The position numbers and the translations under genes are program-made. A stretch of 25,194 nt of DNA from CAZTAR01 sp043813895 (GTDB lineage Bacteria; Planctomycetota; Phycisphaerae; UBA1845; UTPLA1): contig JBDRKQ010000030.1 of NCBI GenBank assembly GCA_043813895.1, positions 1-25,194 of the forward strand, read 5' to 3'. The notes below the pieces were generated by a model. The model was given only the letters and a program-made list of their open reading frames with translations, was not told where the DNA came from and searched no databases. This document shows positions 7,445 through 14,450 of this stretch, in pieces. Each line of letters opens with the position of its first letter. Within the stretch, counting starts at the first letter, position 1.

Positions 7445-7740
7445 TTCCGTGGCTCCCTCGCGCTTCGGCAAATCCCGAAGGGTTGGCATTGCCCACGAAT
7501 CGTTCGTGAAACCCCTCGATGAGCCGCGGACTTCAGTCCGCGCGGTTGTTCCCGGCGCGAACACCCTCGCCCCTCCGGACGGCCGCGCGGGCTGAAGCCC
7601 GCGGCTCTTCAGAATAAGATCACATGGTTGGCGTGAGGCCCGAATCTGGCAGGCGTTGTTCCCATTGGGGAATCCGGTCTTGCTTGGGGTTTGCGCGCAT
7701 TGCGCATCCAGGGTGACGAATCGAGAGGAGGACGGACACA
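7445..7740. other. Spacer with large inverted repeat upstream of propeller protein gene
   Basis: This 296-base region holds the paired repeat described at 7521-7607, then about 130 bases of leader that should contain the promoter of the next gene. A strong GAGAGGAGG ribosome site ends 9 bases before that gene's ATG. No coding sequence was seen. Confidence 0.5.
7521..7607. repeat. Inverted pair of palindromic repeats (family C)
   Basis: Two 25-bp arms, 7521-7545 and 7583-7607, are reverse complements at 23 of 25 positions with a 37-base spacer. Each arm is itself a hairpin (CGCGGACT/AGTCCGCG and CGCGGGCT/AGCCCGCG around a two-base loop). The two differences in arm 1 are compensatory, so each small stem stays paired. 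It lies about 80 bases after the BatA stop and may help end or stabilise that transcript. Confidence 0.65.
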
Positions 7741-9672
7741 ATGAAACGAATGCAACCCTCGGCAGCGGCGAGCATTCTCCTGCTCTGTGCCACCGTCTTC
7801 GGCGGAACAACCGGCGTTTACGCACAGGCAGAGGTCATCGGCTTCGACTCCGATCGGTGGGTGATCGAGAATGCCAGAATCGTCGAGCATCTCGGCAGGC
7901 AGTGCCTCGTCGGCACGGCGATCCTCGATGACGTCGAATTCCAGAACGGCGTCATCGAAGTAGACATCGCGGTTGACGGTTCCCGGTCGTACCCTGGCAT
8001 CCTCTTCCGAATGCAATCGAAAGACAGCTACGAGAAGTTTTACCTACGACCCCACAGAGCCGGGCTGTATCCCGATGCCCTGCAATACGCGCCGACGTTC
8101 AACGGCGCCTCCTGCTGGCAACTGTACACCGGCGATGGCTTCACCGCGTCGGCCCGGATTCCCGAGAACCAGTGGTTGCACGTGAAGATGGAGATCCATG
8201 GGACTCAGGCTCGAGTGTATCTGGGGGACGCCGAAGGCCCGGCACTGCTGATCCACGATCTCAGGCACGGCTTGAGCAAGGGCGCAATCGGCGTCTCGGA
8301 GCCCACGAACGGCGTGGCCTACTTCTCGAACTTCCAATACAGGCACGACGACACCCTGGAGTTCGCCGCTCCGCCGCCGCCCGAGTCCCCGCCGCGCATG
8401 ATCCGTGGCTGGGAGGTTTCACGCCCGTTCCCGGCCGCCCAAGTCGACACCGAGAATTACCCCGGGTTCTTTACGATCTTCAACGCTGGGTGGCGCAGGG
8501 TCGAGGCCGAGCCGTCCGGCCTCGTTAACCTATCAAAGCTCTTCAAGCATGAAGCGGTAGGCGGAGACTGTGTCTTCGCGAGGACCGTCGTGCGGTCGGA
8601 CAGACGGCGGACCGCCAAGCTTTCGTTTGGGTATAGCGACAACATCGACATCTTCCTAAACGGCAAGAAGGTGTTCTCCGGCAGGAGCGCGTATCGCAGC
8701 CGCGATCCGTCCTTCGTCGGCACGGTTGGACTGAACGATGCCGCCTACATGACACTGGAGAAAGGCATTAACGACATCTTCCTGATGGTCAGCGATTCCT
8801 TCGGCGGCTGGGGGTTTATGGGCCGGACGAATGTTTCGCTGAAACCGCCGCTCAGGCAGGACGGCATTCTAAAGAAAGTATGGGAGACGCCGGCCGATTT
8901 CAAGATTCCGGAGTCCGTACTGTACGACCCCGAGCGGGACATCCTCTACGTCAGCAGCTTTGACAAGATCCAGGCAAGCAACGTCGAAACGGGCTTCATC
9001 TCCAAGGTGAAGCTCGACGGCGAGATCGAATCGCTACACTGGGTCACCGGTCTGGACGGTCCTTGCGGCATGTGCATTCGCGGGGACCGGCTATTCGTCG
9101 TGGAAGGCTTCCGCGCGAACATCGTCGAGATCAATCTCGACGACGGGAAGGTCGTGAATCGGTCCCCCGTCCAAGGCGCAACCTTCCTGAACGACATCGC
9201 GGCGGACCCGGCCGGCAACATCTACGTCTCCGACACCTCCAGGTCGCCAAGGGCGAACGACATCTACAGATTCCGCGACGGGAAGATCGAACTCTGGAAG
9301 GAGGGCGATGAGATCCATCGGGCAAACGGCCTGTTCGCCCACGATGGCAGCCTGATCGTCGGCAACACGGGAGACGGCATGCTCAAAGCGGTGAACCTGG
9401 CGGACGGGAGGGTCGATAGCATCGCCTGTCTGGGCGCGGGCGTCATCGACGGCATCCGCGTCGACGCTGACGGCAACTACCTGGTTTCCCACTGGGAGGG
9501 GCAGGTCTACGTCATCTCCCCCGACGGGCGCGTCGTGCAAATCCTGGACACAATGGCCGATCGGCAGAACGTCGCTGACTTCGAGTACGTCAAGGACCGC
9601 CGCCTGCTCATCGTCCCGACCTTCCTCGGGAATAAGGTGGCCGCGTACCAATACCAGGGGCTCGACGGATAG
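7741..9672 (+). CDS. Secreted three-part protein: lamina-like (DUF1080-type), middle beta domain, SMP-30/NHL-like propeller
   Basis: A 643-residue protein with a Sec signal (about 1-29, 'SAAASILLLCATVFGGTTGVYAQA'), so it is probably exported. Residues about 32-200 look like the DUF1080/3-keto-disaccharide hydrolase or LamG jelly-roll fold ('FQNGVIEVDIAVDGSRSYPGILFRMQSKDSYEKFYLRPHR', 'GAIGVSEPTNGVAYFSNFQYR'). About 220-380 is a second beta-rich domain ('DNIDIFLNGKKVFSGRSAYRSRDPSFVGTVGLNDAAYMTLEKGINDIFLMVSDSFGGWGFMGR') like those found beside glycoside-binding modules. About 385-640 has repeated blades ('GPCGMCIRGDRLFVVEG', 'FLNDIAADPAGNIYVSDTS', 'IDGIRVDADGNYLVSHWEGQVYVISPDG') of the SMP-30/gluconolactonase or NHL type. 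A lactone- or sugar-directed function is possible, but no catalytic residue was confirmed. It is convergent with pilC, 28 bases away. Confidence 0.75.
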   Translation: MKRMQPSAAASILLLCATVFGGTTGVYAQAEVIGFDSDRWVIENARIVEHLGRQCLVGTAILDDVEFQNGVIEVDIAVDGSRSYPGILFRMQSKDSYEKFYLRPHRAGLYPDALQYAPTFNGASCWQLYTGDGFTASARIPENQWLHVKMEIHGTQARVYLGDAEGPALLIHDLRHGLSKGAIGVSEPTNGVAYFSNFQYRHDDTLEFAAPPPPESPPRMIRGWEVSRPFPAAQVDTENYPGFFTIFNAGWRRVEAEPSGLVNLSKLFKHEAVGGDCVFARTVVRSDRRRTAKLSFGYSDNIDIFLNGKKVFSGRSAYRSRDPSFVGTVGLNDAAYMTLEKGINDIFLMVSDSFGGWGFMGRTNVSLKPPLRQDGILKKVWETPADFKIPESVLYDPERDILYVSSFDKIQASNVETGFISKVKLDGEIESLHWVTGLDGPCGMCIRGDRLFVVEGFRANIVEINLDDGKVVNRSPVQGATFLNDIAADPAGNIYVSDTSRSPRANDIYRFRDGKIELWKEGDEIHRANGLFAHDGSLIVGNTGDGMLKAVNLADGRVDSIACLGAGVIDGIRVDADGNYLVSHWEGQVYVISPDGRVVQILDTMADRQNVADFEYVKDRRLLIVPTFLGNKVAAYQYQGLDG

Positions 9673-9700
9673 GGCATTCCACACTCAGTCGTGAACTGCT

Positions 9701-10945
9701 CTAACGCATCGCCTTGGAGATCGTGAAGATCGGCAACAGCAGGGCCAATACCAGCCCGCCGACGACAACGCCGAGGAACGTCACAATTGCCGGTTCCACC
9801 AGGCTCGTTAGTGCCTTGATCGAAACGCTCAGCTCCGCTTCGCAGTAGTCCGCGACCCGCTCCATCACGGAGCCTAGTTTGCCGCTCCGCTCGCCGGCGC
9901 TGAGCATCTTCTTTACGGCCTTGGGAATGTGTTCGTCGTCCGCCAGGGCTTCTGAAACCTGCTGTCCGGACTCGAGCCGTTTGTTTACCAGATTCCACTT
10001 CTGCTCATAGTGGAGACTGCCGCAGGCATGGGCCGTGAGTCGTACGCTGTCGAGCATCGACACGCCGGACTGGATCATCGTTCCGAGTGTCCGAAGGCTG
10101 CGAGCCAGATAGGTCCTGTGCAGGAGCGGCCCGATCAGAGGCGTTCGGAGGCGAATCCGCTCTGAAAACTCCCGTCCCTTCGGCTTTCGGAGGTAGAGAA
10201 ACGCCCCGACGCTCAGGGCGATCAGCACCGCGAGCCCATATAGACCGTATGATGTCAGGCCGTGACTGAATGCCATCAGTGCTCGTGTTATCGCGGGCAG
10301 GCTTTCCTCCCGTCCCGCATAGATCGCCGAGAACTTGGGCAGCACAAACGTCATCAGGAAGATCGTCGTGCCGATCGCGAAGACCATCATCACGATCGGG
10401 TAGGTGATCGCGCCTTTGAGCTTCTTCATCGTGTCGCGCTGGCTCTGGAGGTGTGCAGCAAGACGCTCCAGCATGGACCCCAACATGCCCGACGCTTCCG
10501 ATGCCTTGACGAGGCTGACATAGAGCGGCGGAAAGACCCTCGGATACTCCGCCAGGGCTGCGGAGAACTCCGATCCTGCGTTTACCTGGTCTATCACACC
10601 GTCCAGCGCCTTGGCGAATCGCGGCGAGTTTCCATCGCTCGTACAGGCATCCAGCGCCTCCGCCAGTGAAACGCCCGTCTCGACCATGACCGCCAACTGA
10701 TTCGTGAAGAAGATGAGGTCTTCGGGGTTGTACTTCTCTCCGAAAAGGCGCCCGCCATTGTGGTCCGCGCCAGCTCCTGTTCCGGCGTCCAGACCGACAT
10801 GTCGCCCGCTCGTCGGCGCGACACGCACGACGAACTTCCCCTCGCTGCGGATTATCTTCGTCGCTTCCGCCTGTGACGCGGCGGTGACCTGGCCTTCAAT
10901 CTCAGCCCCGGTATCATCGCGTGCAACGTAAGAAAATGCGGGCAT
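9701..10945 (-). CDS. pilC: Type II secretion F / PilC-family inner-membrane platform protein
   Basis: A 414-residue protein with the standard architecture: a soluble N-terminal segment ('MPAFSYVARDDTGAEIEGQVTAASQAEATKIIRSEGKFVVRV') and two T2SSF domains. The first begins near 'LIFFTNQLAVMVETGVSLAEALDA' and the second near 'RTYLARSLRTLGTMIQSGVSMLDSVRL'. Hydrophobic segments lie at about 184-208, 236-255 and 380-407. PilC/GspF proteins sit in the inner membrane, contact the ATPases PilB and PilT, and move pilin subunits in or out of the fibre. A GGAGGA ribosome site lies 7 bases before the ATG, and the gap from the pilT-like gene is 21 bases. It is the last gene of the run. Nothing is missing from the family motifs. 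Confidence 0.93.
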   Translation of the reverse strand: MPAFSYVARDDTGAEIEGQVTAASQAEATKIIRSEGKFVVRVAPTSGRHVGLDAGTGAGADHNGGRLFGEKYNPEDLIFFTNQLAVMVETGVSLAEALDACTSDGNSPRFAKALDGVIDQVNAGSEFSAALAEYPRVFPPLYVSLVKASEASGMLGSMLERLAAHLQSQRDTMKKLKGAITYPIVMMVFAIGTTIFLMTFVLPKFSAIYAGREESLPAITRALMAFSHGLTSYGLYGLAVLIALSVGAFLYLRKPKGREFSERIRLRTPLIGPLLHRTYLARSLRTLGTMIQSGVSMLDSVRLTAHACGSLHYEQKWNLVNKRLESGQQVSEALADDEHIPKAVKKMLSAGERSGKLGSVMERVADYCEAELSVSIKALTSLVEPAIVTFLGVVVGGLVLALLLPIFTISKAMR

Positions 10946-10966
10946 GACCCGTTCCTCCAGACCGGA

Positions 10967-12232
10967 CTACGCTCGATCCTCTGCGGCATCCACGGCATCC
11001 GCACACCAGGCAAGATCGCAGGATTCAACGACAGTCGTCGTCATGGGCGGACTCTCGGGCGAGGGTCGGCCGACCAGCCGCTCGAGACGCAGGACGTTGG
11101 CCGCGGCTGCGTGCGCCTCTTCCCACGCAACCCGGCCGCTCCGGACGAGGTCGGCGAGCGACTGTTCGAGCGTGTGCATCCCGTATCGCTTACCGGTTTC
11201 CATCATCGAGTAGATCAGGTGCGTTTCGTTGTCGCGGATCGCCCTCGACACGGCCGAAGTCGCCATGAGAATCTCGGTTGCCGGTGTCAACGTCTCGTTG
11301 GCATGGTCCCGGACGAGCATCTGACAGACGATTGCCCGGAGGGATGCCGCCATCTGCGTGCGAACCTGCGGCTGTTGGGTGGGCGGGAACGCGTCGATTA
11401 CACGGGCCAGGGTCTGGGCGGCGCTCGACGTGTGGAGGCTCGCGAGAACCAAGTGCCCCGTTTCCGCGGCCGTCAGTGCCGTGGCGATCGTCTCGAGGTC
11501 GCGCATTTCGCCGATGAGGATGACGTCCGGCCTTTGGCGAAGGATGTGCCGGAGTGCCGAGGAAAATGTCGGGCTGTCTTCGCCGATTTGCCTTTGCTCT
11601 ATAAAACAGGTGCCGTGCTCGAAACTGAACTCGATCGGATCTTCGATGGTCACGATGTGTGCCGACCGCGTTCGATTCATGTGATCCACGATTGCGGCCA
11701 AGGTCGTGGTCTTTCCCTGCCCTGTGCCACCGGTGACGAGGACGAGGCCGTTGGTGAAATCCGCCAGCCTCAACACCTGCGGCGGCAGCCCAAGCTCTTC
11801 GAAGCGCGGCACCGCCACCGGGATCGCCCGAATCGCGACCGCGAGTGTCCCCCGCTGGTAATGTGCGTTGACGCGATACCGGCCGGCATCCGGCAGCACC
11901 AGCGCAAAGTCGAGATCTCGGCGTTCGTACAGCGCGGCTCGCTGTGATTCGCTCAAGACTGCCTCGACGGCTTCCCGAACGTCGTCCGCTGAGAGTTGCT
12001 GGTCGCATAGCGGCTGCCAGCCCACCACGCCGTGGACGACCGGCGGCGCCCCGGAGATCAACAACAGGTCGCTCGCGCCGCGTCGCGCGGTCTCGGAGAG
12101 TAATGATGCCAGCGCCCCCGTCGACGCGCTACCGGCTGTATTCGCTGGGCCGAGAATCCCTTCTCGGTCCTCAGACCGACCCCGAGAAGGGATTCTCGGC
12201 AGAACGTGTGGTTCGTTTGTCAACGTGGACAC
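10967..12232 (-). CDS. pilT: PilT-like retraction ATPase with repeat-derived N-terminal insert
   Basis: A 421-residue T2SSE-family ATPase of the PilT group. 'SLLSETARRGASDLLLISGAPPVVHG' (44-69) is the PilT-type N-terminal domain. 'GGTGQGKTT' (168-176) is a Walker A that keeps GxxxxGKT but replaces the common GPTGSGKST. 'IVTIEDPIEF' is the Asp box, 'DVILIGEMRD' (236-245) the Walker B, and 'TGHLVLASLHT' the His box. I chose GTG 12232 because a GGGAGG ribosome site lies 6-7 bases upstream and pilB stops about 20 bases before. Residues 11-30 are encoded exactly by a 60-bp copy of a dispersed intergenic repeat. PilT-type proteins power pilus retraction; the C-terminal tail beyond about 390 is unconserved. 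Confidence 0.9.
   Translation of the reverse strand: MSTLTNEPHVLPRIPSRGRSEDREGILGPANTAGSASTGALASLLSETARRGASDLLLISGAPPVVHGVVGWQPLCDQQLSADDVREAVEAVLSESQRAALYERRDLDFALVLPDAGRYRVNAHYQRGTLAVAIRAIPVAVPRFEELGLPPQVLRLADFTNGLVLVTGGTGQGKTTTLAAIVDHMNRTRSAHIVTIEDPIEFSFEHGTCFIEQRQIGEDSPTFSSALRHILRQRPDVILIGEMRDLETIATALTAAETGHLVLASLHTSSAAQTLARVIDAFPPTQQPQVRTQMAASLRAIVCQMLVRDHANETLTPATEILMATSAVSRAIRDNETHLIYSMMETGKRYGMHTLEQSLADLVRSGRVAWEEAHAAAANVLRLERLVGRPSPESPPMTTTVVESCDLAWCADAVDAAEDRA
12143..12202 (-). repeat. Dispersed double-hairpin repeat family A, full copy inside the pilT-like gene
   Basis: On the minus strand this reads CTGCCGAGA...CTCGGCCCAGCG, 60 bp long, aligning end to end with 3043-3102. It lies entirely inside the coding sequence, covers exactly 20 codons, and encodes residues 11-30 of the ATPase ('LPRIPSRGRSEDREGILGPA'). 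It keeps the reading frame open in spite of two strong inverted repeats. Confidence 0.8.
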
Positions 12233-12252
12233 CGTCGTCCTCCCTATTGCCG

Positions 12253-13968
12253 CTAGCCCGCGCACACGCGGAACACCTCTTCGGCGGTCGTGATCCCCGC
12301 CCGAGCTTTCTCCATGCCGTCCTGATAAAGCGTCGTCATATTTGTTTTCAGCGCGAGCTTGCGAAGCTCCTGAAGCGGCACACCTTCCGAAATCGCCTGT
12401 CTGGCGTCATCGTCAGGAACGAACAACTCGTACACCCCGATTCGTCCTAAGTGTCCCGTGCCGTGACACTTGGAGCACCCCTCGCCGTGCATCAGTGTTT
12501 CCACCGCGTGCCCCAACTTCTGCATGGCGTGCTTGATGTTCGGTGTCGGCTCGTACTCCATCTTGCAGTGCGGGCAGATCTTCCGGACCAGACGCTGCGC
12601 GAGGACCGCATCCAAGGACGCGCTGATCAGAAAGTGCTCGACACCGATGTTGTTCAGCCGGGTCACCGCGGAGACGGCGTCGTTTGTATGGAGCGTCGAG
12701 AGGACCATGTGTCCGGTCAACGCAGCCTGAACGGCCGTCTTGGCGGTGTCATCATCGCGGATCTCACCGACCATGATCACGTCCGGGTCCTGGCGCAGCA
12801 GCGATCGAAGGACCGTGGCAAATTTCAGGCCGATCTTTTCACTGATCTGGAACTGGTTTACGTTCCGCAAGTTGTATTCAATGGGGTCTTCGACCGTGGA
12901 GACGTTCTTCTGCGGAGCGTTGATCTCCGCGAGGGCGGCGTAGAGCGTCGTGCTTTTTCCGGAGCCCGTCGGCCCCGTGACAAGCACGAGTCCGTGCGGC
13001 TGGTTCAATTGCTTGCGGAAGAGTTTGAGCATCTCGATCGAGAAGCCGAGCGTCTCCAGATTGATCAACGCCTGGGTGTTGTCGATGATCCGGATGACGA
13101 CTTTCTCGCCGTGCGGGTTCGGCATCGTCGATACGCGGAGGTCGACCGGGCGGCGTTCCATCATGACGTGGATGCCGCCGTCTTGCGGGAGCCTCCGCTC
13201 TGCGATGTCCAGTCCCGCCATGATCTTGATCCTGGACACGATCGGGGCCATCATCTGTGGGGGCGGTTTCAGTTTCTCGTACAGCACGCCGTCGACGCGG
13301 TTCCGGATACGAAGCTGGCTTTCGTCCGGCTCGATGTGGATATCGCTCGCCCCCTCCCTGACGGCACTATAGAACAGATAGTTGACCAGCTTTATCACGG
13401 GCGAGTCGCCGGCCATGCCCTCCAGGTTCGTGATGTCGTCGACCTTCGACTCGATCAACTCGAACGTATCAGTCGAGACGTCCTCGATAATGTCGTCGAT
13501 CACGAAGACGTTGGCCGTGTTGACGTACTGCGCGAGGATCGCCTGGATGTCCGCCGAGGTCGCGGCGACGACCTGCGGCGTGCAATGTGTCATCCTCGAC
13601 AGTTCTTCAATCAGGAAGACGTTTGACGGTTCGCTCATCGCGACCGTCAGAACATTGTGAACCTTGAATAGCGGCAACACGTTGTGCTGTTCGAGAAACT
13701 CCCGCGGGACCAGCTCGATCACCTTGGCATCGGCGAGTCGCGGGCTCAGCTTGGCGTAGGGGACGTTGTAGGCTTCCGCCAGGGCTTCGACGACCTGGTC
13801 CTCCGTGGCCATGCCCATTTCGACGAGGACTTCGCCGAGCAACTGCCGATGGTCACGGTTACGCTGCTCTTCCATGGCGGCGTCGATCTGCTCCTGGGAG
13901 AGAATGCCCTTCGCCAGGAGGACCTGCCCGATCTGCTTTCGTGTGCTTGTCGCGACTGCCTGTCCCAT
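12253..13968 (-). CDS. pilB: PilB/GspE-family assembly ATPase
   Basis: A 571-residue ATPase that drives fibre assembly. An MshEN/T2SSE_N region ('KQIGQVLLAKGILSQEQIDAAMEEQ') fills about 1-150; such domains often bind cyclic di-GMP. The catalytic T2SSE domain follows: 'AVREGASDIHIEP' (202-214), Walker A GPTGSGKST (332-340), Asp box 'STVEDPIEY', Walker B 'DVIMVGEIRD' (396-404, Glu402) and His box 'TGHMVLSTLHT'. The four-cysteine zinc motif is intact (Cys465, Cys468, Cys498, Cys501), marking PilB/GspE rather than PilT. ATG 13968 gives the usual full length. The 118-base gap to the STAS gene is the largest inside the run and carries a hairpin repeat, so the motor genes may have their own promoter. 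Confidence 0.93.
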   Translation of the reverse strand: MGQAVATSTRKQIGQVLLAKGILSQEQIDAAMEEQRNRDHRQLLGEVLVEMGMATEDQVVEALAEAYNVPYAKLSPRLADAKVIELVPREFLEQHNVLPLFKVHNVLTVAMSEPSNVFLIEELSRMTHCTPQVVAATSADIQAILAQYVNTANVFVIDDIIEDVSTDTFELIESKVDDITNLEGMAGDSPVIKLVNYLFYSAVREGASDIHIEPDESQLRIRNRVDGVLYEKLKPPPQMMAPIVSRIKIMAGLDIAERRLPQDGGIHVMMERRPVDLRVSTMPNPHGEKVVIRIIDNTQALINLETLGFSIEMLKLFRKQLNQPHGLVLVTGPTGSGKSTTLYAALAEINAPQKNVSTVEDPIEYNLRNVNQFQISEKIGLKFATVLRSLLRQDPDVIMVGEIRDDDTAKTAVQAALTGHMVLSTLHTNDAVSAVTRLNNIGVEHFLISASLDAVLAQRLVRKICPHCKMEYEPTPNIKHAMQKLGHAVETLMHGEGCSKCHGTGHLGRIGVYELFVPDDDARQAISEGVPLQELRKLALKTNMTTLYQDGMEKARAGITTAEEVFRVCAG

Positions 13969-14023
13969 CTCGCCGTGATCCTTCGCAGCTTACACTCTGC
14001 CTCTTGTGATTCTCTGTCGCGTC

Positions 14024-14058
14024 GGCCTGAGGACCGAGAAGAGACTCTCGGTCCAGCG
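14024..14058 (+). repeat. Dispersed repeat family A, right-half copy between STAS and pilB genes
   Basis: A 35-bp half copy with an 8-bp stem, GACCGAGA/TCTCGGTC, around a six-base loop. It lies 28 bases after the STAS stop codon and about 55 bases before the pilB start, both read leftwards. It could lessen or reset transcription between the signalling genes and the motor genes. There is no T-tract. Confidence 0.7.
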
Positions 14059-14086
14059 ACTATCGTCGCGTTTCTTGTGAAACGCG

Positions 14087-14419
14087 TTACTGGTCAAAGC
14101 TCTTGACCGCCGACTCCAACTCGGCGAACACCTCGAACCTGCGCATCAAGCGTGTGATATCGAGTATCTTCGTCAACGTCTCGTCCAGCCCGCACAGCTT
14201 CACGGACCCGAGTTCGTCTTCACATCGGTTCTGCAAGTCCACCAGGGCTTCGAGTCCCGCGCTGTCAAAGCCGTCAAGCGAAGTGCAGTCCACCACAAGA
14301 TCGAACTTGCCGAGCGCGAGGCGTTCCGCCGTCTTCGCCTTGAAGACGTCCACGAACTCGCCGACAAGGTCGTCCTTCGGAATCAGCACCGTAACGTTTC
14401 CGTACTCAGTGATGTTCAT
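14087..14419 (-). CDS. STAS domain (anti-sigma factor antagonist-like) protein
   Basis: A single-domain STAS protein of 110 residues. 'MNITEYGNVTVLIPKDDLVGEFVDVFKAKTAERLALGKFDLVVDCTSLDGFDSAGLEALVDLQNRC' shows the SpoIIAA-like beta-alpha pattern. The serine in 'FDSAGLEAL' occupies the phosphorylation site of anti-anti-sigma factors. 'VKLCGLDETLTKILDITRLMRRFEVFAELESAV' is the typical C-terminal half. Such proteins bind a partner-switching kinase or an anti-sigma factor, but no RsbW-like kinase is visible in the window. An in-frame GTG at 14425 is the alternative start. The gene follows the HD-GYP gene by about 30 bases and probably shares its transcript, so it may link cyclic-di-GMP signalling to a partner outside this region. 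Confidence 0.85.
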   Translation of the reverse strand: MNITEYGNVTVLIPKDDLVGEFVDVFKAKTAERLALGKFDLVVDCTSLDGFDSAGLEALVDLQNRCEDELGSVKLCGLDETLTKILDITRLMRRFEVFAELESAVKSFDQ

Positions 14420-14450
14420 TGACACGATGCGCGATCCCCATGCCTCGAAT

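Noticed and set aside
6359..7825. 488-residue minus-strand open frame
   Set aside because: Antisense of the BatA gene and its spacer, with basic low-complexity sequence and no domain.
11111..11947. 278-residue plus-strand open frame
   Set aside because: Shadow of the pilT-like gene on the opposite strand.
12233..12265. Upstream start for the pilT-like gene
   Set aside because: It would overlap the end of pilB. The GTG at 12232 has GGGAGG at ideal distance just after the pilB stop.
12451..13626. 391-residue plus-strand open frame
   Set aside because: Antisense to pilB, whose Walker and cysteine motifs are unmistakable. The frame is open only because of codon bias.
14024..14058. Standard rho-independent terminator
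   Set aside because: The stem is good but there is no T-run on either strand. It is better explained as a repeat half copy.
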